In this document: positions 56,747-64,000 of the stretch, in pieces
Layout: each line of letters starts with the position of its first letter
Position numbering within the stretch: position 1 is the stretch's first letter
DNA from: Trichomonas vaginalis G3
Lineage: Eukaryota > Parabasalia > Trichomonadida > Trichomonadidae
DNA length: 64,000 bases
Assembly (NCBI RefSeq): GCF_026262505.1
Contig: NC_067204.1
Location: forward strand, 1,955,797 to 2,019,796
Direction: 5' to 3'
The notes under the pieces: generated by a model
Told to the model about the DNA's origin: nothing
Database searches by the model: none
Seen by the model: the letters and a program-made list of their open reading frames with translations, nothing else
Translations under genes and position numbers: made by a program

Positions 56747-57740
56747 TTAGTCGTCATTTTCAACTTCTTTAAGCATATTCGTCAGGAGTTGTCTTATATT
56801 TGTTAGGAACTGTCTTTGAAAGTATACCACTTGAACCTTAACAAGTTTGAAACGAGGTCTGACAATAGTCGTTTTATCTTCTGCTTGCAGTCTGTACATT
56901 TTGCCATGTTTGCCTAAAACTTCATAATATTCCTCTGTATACTTTCTTCTATTTTTACGAACACGAAGGTGAGTACCTGTCGGGTTCCCATTGTTGTCAT
57001 TAGTCAATAGTATTTTATATGGGTCGCGTTTAGGTATTTCTATTTTTACTTTGTCACCTTTCTTAAGCTTTGAAGCCTGGCATTCTTTCTTGTTTGTCTC
57101 TTTTGACTAAACTATTAAATATATAGTCTTTCTCTAAGTCAGGGTTGTTTTCATTTCTTCGGGGGAGTGGTTTCCCAAACCTTTTTGTTTACGGTTATTG
57201 TAAATATTTAAAAACTTGTTCTCATCTTTGCCATGGAGAAATGTCTATATTTGTCGTCATATGACATTTCATTTGCTTCACCACCTTGTGGTTGGTTTAA
57301 GTCTCTTAAGATTTTTATACAACTGTCAATGACACCAAGAGCAGAATGGTTTTGGTCGACAATGAAATATTGCGTTTACATTTTTTGAACGCAGATAGTT
57401 TTTAATATCGTCTCTGATTTGAAAGAACTTTCACAGTCAGATGTCAGTTTTGTTGGATGGTATTTGTCAACGAATATTGTCAAAGCTGCTAAGATATATC
57501 CTAAAATATTTTTGGACTGTAATGTATTAGCTTGCAGCAGTATTTGTGTTTGACGACAAAAATATTAGCCAGTATGGAGATCCATCTTGCTCTATATGCT
57601 CGGAATGTTTTCCAGATATATCCATAACCAAGCATTTGGTGTTGAACTTAAAGATATTTTATCATGAGTGCTTTCCCTTTGTTGCTTTAGAAAACCATAG
57701 GGGTCCTGTTTGGATCGTCATTTTTACCCAAATGAAAGAT
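56747..57740 (-). pseudogene. Polinton integrase, second copy, broken
   Basis: Includes GTHLRVRKNRRKY and KHGKMYRLQAEDKT (C-terminal basic domain) and core-domain segments upstream, like 321-1285. Several breaks. Confidence 0.75.
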
Positions 57741-58155
57741 GGAGTTTTATTTGGCGGCATTGCGAGAGTTGGCATCCAGATTATTTACCCGCAGTGGGAC
57801 AATAAGCTGAAGGTTGCATTTGGAATTGGAAGGAAGATTTTGAGTAACATTTAGGTATACTGAAAGAGAAAGGCACAACCTAATTATTACAACTGTTAAC
57901 AGAAAGGTTGGAGAGCTAGCGCCGAAATGCAGCAAATCTTTATTCCAAATGCCTGAACAAGAGGAAAAGTTCAAGATCGGATGGACAATGTAGGAAGAGA
58001 AGAGGAAACTACTATAACAAAGCAAAATGACTACTATAACCATAGCAGGGCACTATAATGGACCAAGGTGAAAGATTGCTTCTAACAGAGGATTAACCAT
58101 GCACAAACAGTGGGTAAACAACAACCAACGCTCAACGCGCCTCAAACGTGGGGAT
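57735..58155 (+). pseudogene. Small hydrophobic/glycine-rich virion-like protein, second copy
   Basis: Homologue of 1290-1722. Several breaks. Confidence 0.4.
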
Positions 58156-58159
58156 GTAA

Positions 58160-58975
58160 ATTTTTTTAAGCTGAGATGAAATGAACAATCGCATTGAGAA
58201 CAACATGGGCTCAAGATGGATTTGTCGGCTTCAGCAGTTAACACAACCACGTGTTTGTCAAGTGCCTCCCTATACATCAGGAAGTTTTAGACCGACTTAA
58301 AAAACACTAAACAACCAGATTTGAAAAACAAACGCAAACTAAAATTGTTTTACTGAGATGAAATGGACCGGCAAGAAGTTGAACGGTAGATTTGAACCAC
58401 AACAAAAAGTTCAAGAACCATTGTCAAAACGCTGTCAAAGAAGCTTACAGATGAAGAGAAAAATTCAATAATAGAGAAGTTGGCCAGGTCTGGAAAGATA
58501 CAACCTAACTACAAAGTCACTTTTCATAGGAAATGAACGGCTGTACTCTCAAAAAAGAAACGAGACTCTCACAAATCAAAATATTGAAGTCGTGAAGGAA
58601 TTTTCGAGACAAACAGATGGAAAGTTTACTTCACTAGACGGCAACAGTTCATGTATAGAACATCTCATGACCTTAGAGTCGAATATTCTAAACTTTAACA
58701 AACCCAAACACAAAAAAGGTTTATAAGCGAAACAAAAACAAAGGCATATGAATATTTCGAAGATACTAACACGCACAACCATACCTGCAAGTGAGGTAAA
58801 AGTTCAGAGGAACCGAAAAGTGACAAAAACGATAGAGAAAGAGAAACCAAACTGAAGATAAACCAAAACCAAAGTTTAGTTTCCAAACTAACACCAAGTC
58901 CAACTTCCATTAGGCTGGTATAGGGTTGGCGTCAAAGACTTAATGGTGCTGGTTGGTTATGTTACAGTAAAGGAA
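58160..58975 (+). pseudogene. Second copies of the two ACTGAGATGAA-leader genes
   Basis: Leaders CTGAGATGAAATG at 58170 and 58352; coding segments match 1730-1863 and 1897-2480. Several breaks. Confidence 0.35.
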
Positions 58976-59960
58976 AAAAACATTTTTCAAAAAATATTAT
59001 TTTTTTATTTTATTTGAAATGTACGCTGGTTTGTTGGAAAGCAGACCGTTGGGATAACTTTTTGTTTGTTAGATAGAGAAATATTGAAATTGCATGAAGT
59101 ATAAACATTTTTTAAACCATTATATTTAACCATATATTTTTAATATATTTAAATGTTTCAGGTGAAACAAAGAACAAAAGTAGCAGATACAAAACCGTTA
59201 GACTAATAATCTTTACAAAGCGCTGGTGAGGAACTATATCAGATGCAGGAAATTCATGGCAACCCGGCTCTACAACCCCGCTCTTGACTTTCCAATTCGT
59301 TGGCTTCAACATATCGCTTCAGCATGCAAGGTCAATTAGGATAGGTTAGAAGAGTTTTGTTTTTAAAAAAGAACTTAACGCGTTTATGTTTGCAGTATAT
59401 TTTCATGGTCAAGTATAGAGGCTTTCTGACGGTCTACTAGACAATTTGCGAAATGAGAATCTTTACGGTTCGTTCAGACGAAAATCTTGAGAATGTACTC
59501 TAAATGACCTTTCAACTCACAATAAACAAATACTACTGAAATTTTCAATGAAAAATACCACTTTTACTAAAATGGAACGTACTATTCTGAAACTAGAAAG
59601 TCTATGACAAGATGAACTCCAGCAGTTTCATTTCAAAGGATTGAAAATAACCTCCAAAGCATACACCAGTTTTTCATTTTGGCAAGTAGACCAAACGTTC
59701 TTTGGGCACAATTTCTTCGGTTACATAACGCAGAACGAAACCATACCACCTGACGTCCGGTTCTGGTTTATACGCCCCCAACAGAGTTTGACAGTTTATA
59801 GAAACGTGTTTGACCCTTCAAAAGTGTTATGTGCTCATCAAGTTCAGTCAAGCAACAATAGTTGTCCTCTTTTGTATTGTAAGGACTTTTTATTGACTTT
59901 GCTTTAAGTTTCTACGAACCACCTAGTAACAGTTTGCTCTGACTTTCAAGTTTGAGTTCC
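58976..59960 (+). pseudogene. Conserved Polinton gene X region, second copy
   Basis: An AT-rich promoter-like motif precedes an ATG at 59019 (MYAGLLESRPLG); from ~59090 the sequence matches 4665-5580 and includes the FFGHNFFGYITQN segment. Many breaks. Confidence 0.4.
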
Positions 59961-59999
59961 AACAAATGGTGTGCAACATTTTTATTGTCCATTGTAGCT

Positions 60000-60700
60000 A
60001 GCGATCTTTATTCCGAATTGTCTTTCATATATAACTTACGGAGAAGTGCTGAAAAAAGTATTGAAAAATAATGTTTAGGTGAAGATGGTGAGATTTCACC
60101 CGTTTTTCACCTGTTTTCTCACCCGTTGAATTTTCATGACTCTTTGAACTGCTGATTCGACAAAAATGAGTTCTTTTGGTTGAAAAAAGAGGTGAGCCAA
60201 AAAAGTGTGCTCGACCTGAGCAAACAAGGCATTTCGTGAAGGAATATACCACCCCCGCGGAATTCCGGCAGGTTGCTTCTTTAATACAGAAATTTCAACA
60301 GGTGAATTTTCGATGATTTCCTATAAAGATAAGAAAAAATATATTTTAGGCGACCAGGTCACTCGGTCACTCGGTCATTTTAACTTCTCTAAAAGGTGAC
60401 AACATGAACATTTTGACAACAACACAGGAAATAAAACTTCATCGTATTATGTTTTGTATAAAAAGGCACCCGCGCGGAATTCCGCGGGGTGGTATATTCT
60501 TTTCACGAAATGTTGTTTTGTTGAGACTTCTTCGCTACATGTTTTGTATAAAAGCAACCGCCGGAATTCGGCGTTGGTATTTCTTCACGAAATGCTTGTT
60601 TCTGAGGTTAGCCAAAAAGCAAGAATGTCGCGACGGTTTAGCCACAAACGAATGTCCGACGGTAATGCCACAAACGAATGTCCGACGGTTAAGCCACTCA
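60000..60700. repeat. Repeat-rich Polinton spacer
   Basis: CACCT palindrome block (60075-60140), complementary GGAATTCCGGC blocks (60255-60275, 60470-60560) and GACCAGGTCACTCGGTCACTC. Same repeat families as 5590-6480. No gene seen. Confidence 0.7.
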
Positions 60701-60702
60701 AA

Positions 60703-61440
60703 GAAAATATTTTTTTATTTTATATTGCAAGAACAGTATATGAAGTCCGAAGCAAAAACGTTCAGCGGAACAACATCTAATGGCGAAAGCATTCACAAAA
60801 GGCACTTACAACGGTTGATGAAGTTCTTAGTCGTAGAGACAAGGATTGGTTAATATAAATGTAACAACATATAGTGTCAGCAGTTTTAGGAAAACACTTT
60901 TTAGAAGGTATGTTGGAAATAAGTCCTGGAAGAGTAAACTAATAAGCATTTTGTGAAGAATATCCAACCGCGGGAACATTCTGGCGAGGTTGACTTTTTA
61001 TAGCACAGTTCATGCAGGGAATTACGCTAATTGAAATCTAAAACAGGTTAGAGGAACGTATGATAGACGCCAAGATCTCGTAAACTATATTGCAATGTGG
61101 TTGCTTTCTCAAAAAATATGTTCAGCAGTTGGAAAAATATCCTGGACTAGCCATAGAACAAGAAAAGCTTCATTGAGAAATATAGATGAAAGAACATTGA
61201 AGATACAGTAGAGAAATGCTACAACCTTTGTTTGATAGAAGCAAGTTAGAAAAAATGTAGCTTTAAACACAAATAGAACATGAACGATGATATATGTTCT
61301 GGTTATTAGAGATTCTCCATACGAAACTAGCCAATGGGAAAACAAGAAAGATTTAAAGAGAGAATTCTTAGAGAATATTAATCGCTAAACCGCTAGGCAT
61401 TAGAAGCTGCAGAAAAAAGAAGTTAAAAGTTTGGGCGGTC
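60703..61440 (+). pseudogene. Polinton gene after spacer, unrecognised
   Basis: ATATTTTTTTATTTTATATT precedes an ATG at ~60740 (MKSEAKTFSGTTSNGES). Later segments are K/E-rich (EKYPGLAIEQEKLH). Position matches gene Y of block 1, but the sequences look different. Many breaks. Confidence 0.3.
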
Positions 61441-61710
61441 GTTTTGTACATAAAATAATTGTGAGAAGTAAATGACACCATTTTTTTTATTGAATTCGTT
61501 TACAAAAAATATATTTTAGGTGAGAAGAGTGAAGATTTCACCTCTTTTTTCACCTTTTTTTCCATCCTGCATTTCTAAGCATCGTAGAAAAAGCACACAA
61601 AATACTCTGAATTTTTGTGGCTGAATTCAATAAAAAAATATATTTTTAGGTGAAGAGGTGAGATTTCACACTCTTTTTTCACCTGTTTTTTTCACCCTCT
61701 TGAATTTTCC
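61441..61710. repeat. Spacer with CACCT palindromes
   Basis: Two copies of the AGGTGA-AGAGGTGAGATTTCAC block; no gene seen. Confidence 0.7.
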
Positions 61711-61735
61711 NNNNNNNNNNNNNNNNNNNNNNNNN
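61711..61735. other. Assembly gap (25 N)
   Basis: Orientation of Polinton sequence flips across this gap. Confidence 1.
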
Positions 61736-62640
61736 CTTCTTGTCTCGAAAATTCCTTCAGACTTCAATATTTTATTTGTGAGAGTCTGTTTCTTTTTTGA
61801 GATAACTAGCCGTTCCATTTCTATGAAAAGTGACTTTGTAGTTAGGTTTGTATTTCCAGACCTGGCACTTTCTATTATTTGAATTTTTCTCTTCATCTGT
61901 AAGTTTCTTGACAGGTTTTGACAATGGTTCTGACTTTTTGTTTGTGGTGTCAAATCTACCGTTTCAACTCTCCTTCGGTCATTTCATCTCAGTAAAAATT
62001 TTAGTTTGGTTTGTTTTTCAACTGGTTGTTTAGGTTTTTTTAAGTCGGTTCTAAAACTTCCTGAGGTATAGGGAGGACTTGACAAACACCGTGGTTGTGT
62101 ATTCTGGAAGCCGACAAATCCATTTGAGCCCATTTGTCTCAATGCTGTATTGTTCATTTCATCTCAGTTAAAAAAATTTACTCCCCACGTTTAGGCGCGT
62201 TGAGGTTGGTTTGTTGTTTACTCCACTGTTGTGCATGGTTTATCCTCTGTTGAAGAATCTTTTCACCTTGGTCCATATAGTGCCCTGCTTGGTTATAGTA
62301 GTCATTTGCTTTGTTATAGTAGTTTCCTGCTTCTCTTCCAACATTGTCCATCCATCCTTGAACTTTTCCTCTTGTTTCAGGATTTGGAATAAGATTTGCT
62401 GCATCTCGTGCTACCTCCCAACCTTTCTGTACAGTTTGTAATAATAGGTTGTGCTTTCTCTTTCAGTATACCTAATGTACTCAAAATCTTCCTTCCAATT
62501 CCAAATGCACCTTCTAGCTTATTGTTCCCACTGCGGTGTAAAAATCTGGATGCAACTCCTGCTAATGCCGCCAAATAAACCCTTCTTATATGGGTAAAAA
62601 ATGACGAATCCAAACAAGCGACCCCTATGTTTCTAAAGCA
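61736..62640 (-). pseudogene. Inverted Polinton small-gene cluster
   Basis: Reverse-complement copies of the charged gene (61740-61985), the short ORF (~62030-62160) with TTCATTTCATCTCAGT leader complements at 61978 and 62153, and the small hydrophobic gene (62190-62640). Several breaks. Confidence 0.5.
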
Positions 62641-62649
62641 ACAAAGAAA

Positions 62650-63570
62650 GCACTCATGATAAAAATTCTTTAGTTCAACACCAAATGCTTGGGTTATGGA
62701 TATCTGTGGAAAACATTCCGAGGATATAGAGAAGATGGACTTCCATTACTGGCTAATATTTTGTCGTCAAAACACAAGATACTGTGAAGCTATACCATTA
62801 CAGTCCAAAAAATATTTTAGATATCTTAGCAGCTTTGACAATATTCGTTGACAAATACCATCCAACAAAACTGACATCTGACTGTGAAAGTTCTTTCAAA
62901 TCAGACGATATTAAAAACTATCTGCGTTCAAAAAATGTTTAAACCAATATTTCATTGTCGACCAAAACCATTCTGCTCTTGGTGTCATTGACAGTTGTAT
63001 AAAAATCTTAAGAGACTTTAAACCAACCACAAGGTGGTGAAGCAAATGAAATGTCATATGACGACAAATATAGACATTTCTCCATGGCAAAGATGAGACA
63101 AGTTTTAAATATTTACAATAACCGTAAACAAAAAAGGTTTGGGAAACCACTCCCCCGAAGAAATGAAAACAACCCTGACTTAGAGAAAGACTATATTATT
63201 TAATAGTTTAGTCAAAAGAAACAAACAAGAAAGAATGCCAGGCTTCAAACTTAAGAAAGGTGACAAAGTAAAAATAGAAATACCTAAACGCGACCATATA
63301 AAATACTATTGACTAATGACAACAATGGGAACCCGACAGGTACTCACCTTCGTGTTCGTAAAAATAGAAGAAAGTATACAAGAGAATATTATGAAGTTTT
63401 AGGCAAACATGGCAAAATGTACAGACTGCAAGCAGAAGATAAAACGACTATTGTCAGACCTCGTTTCAAACTTGTTAAGTTCAAGTGGTATACTTTCAAA
63501 GACAGTTCCTAACAAATATAAGACAACTCCTGACGAATATTGCTAAAGAAGTTGAAAATGACGACTAAGC
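62650..63570 (+). pseudogene. Polinton integrase, third copy, inverted, broken
   Basis: Plus-strand segments carry HPTKLTSDCESSFKSDDIKN and, at 63309-63512, GTHLRVRKNRRKYTREYYEV. Probably the best kept of the three copies; a few breaks remain. Confidence 0.75.
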
Positions 63571-64000
63571 AATTCTATACCATGCGTAAACTGTCATGTA
63601 AGGTGGCATGTAGTCTTTACTTTGTCCCGTTGTTTGCGTATACCCTGAAACGCGATGTGTATGGTTTCCTCCCTACCTCAGTGTTACTCCAGTAACAATT
63701 TATTAAGCCAAACTTAACGTCCTCTTTAACATCATATCCTTTACCTTTTGTCATTCCTGACCAATCCAAAACTATGACTATGCAAACCTGCTTCAGATGT
63801 ACTTAATTTATGTAGTGACTGTGCGCAGGTAAATTTGCACCTGAAATCGGTTTTACTTCACCTGTCCTTTGAAGAGTTTGCACCAATACAAAAACCTGTC
63901 GACTATTTGAGTCCAAGTTCCAAAACCAAGTACTACTTCTGGTTTGGTAGAGTTCATTGACGTGTAAATAAGACCTATAGGATTACTTTTTGAAGTATTT
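63570..64000 (-). pseudogene. Fibre-like gene, third copy, 3' part, runs off window
   Basis: Reverse complement of 56330-56745 with the collar-type segments (AHSHYI, GLHSH). Continues past the window end. A few breaks. Confidence 0.6.

Larger units (their letters stand above)
51578..64000. mobile_element. Decayed Polinton block 2 and an inverted third piece
   Basis: Up to the gap at 61711 it holds a methyltransferase-like gene, small proteins, a fibre-like gene, integrase, and the same small genes as block 1; no polymerase B module was recognised here. After the gap, 61736-64000 is the same integrase-end region in reverse order and orientation. Many breaks; fossil. Confidence 0.85.

Noticed and set aside
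1-64000. Bacterial or phage origin of the window because of KilA-N, collar fibre and packaging ATPase
   Set aside because: The retrovirus-like integrase plus pPolB set is Polinton, gene starts show a trichomonad-type initiator, and the surface-gene array and mini-elements are eukaryotic in character.
1-64000. tRNA and rRNA genes
   Set aside because: No cloverleaf or rRNA core sequence was noticed on either strand by reading; a tRNAscan/Infernal run would be needed to exclude them fully.

Overview
The window looks like a nuclear scaffold from a trichomonad, most likely Trichomonas vaginalis or a close relative. The reasons are its AT-rich DNA with very compact genes, an initiator-like TCATT 5-9 bases upstream of an ATG, a TAAA motif overlapping a stop codon, a large single-pass surface protein with an NPxY-type tail, and a high load of Polinton (Maverick) DNA. 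This identification is inference. No rRNA, tRNA or CRISPR was recognised. Three runs of exactly 25 N (21357-21381, 44742-44766, 61711-61735) are scaffold joins.

Left part (157-21356) is decayed Polinton DNA. It holds a fibre-protein end, integrase, small virion-like proteins, protein-primed polymerase B, late-type modules (coiled-coil and Q-rich protein, capsid candidates, SF3 helicase, packaging ATPase) and a KilA-N / T5orf172 pair. Right part (about 51578-64000) holds two more Polinton pieces, the last one inverted across a gap. All are treated as fossils with many breaks; some of the breaks may be assembly indels. One AT-rich motif stands just before many of the Polinton genes and is probably their own promoter.

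Middle part (21382-51540) is a tandem array of about eight copies of a 3038-base host unit. Each unit carries, on the minus strand, a gene for a ~524-residue type I surface protein, then a plus-strand gene relic, a 410-base fold-back mini-element flanked by TA, and a relic of a second gene that keeps only a similar cytoplasmic tail. Four units carry a 1.97-kb insertion (element A) inside the surface gene, flanked by an unusually long 89-base direct duplication. One unit also carries a 1.25-kb insertion (element B) that is mostly a giant palindrome. Unit lengths add up: 3038, 3038+2062=5100, and 5100+1258=about 6359.

The most interesting signal is inside element A: about 15 RNA-sized hairpins packed head to tail over ~1 kb, many with 24-29 base-pair stems, followed on the same strand by a 182-codon ORF of unknown function. 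Four of the hairpins form a 250-base cassette that was duplicated. The two cassette copies have diverged by paired changes that keep the stem, and most one-arm changes leave G-U pairs if the plus strand is the RNA. This suggests a hairpin-RNA cluster carried by a mobile element, possibly a small-RNA source; that function is inference. Element B would also give a long fold-back RNA.
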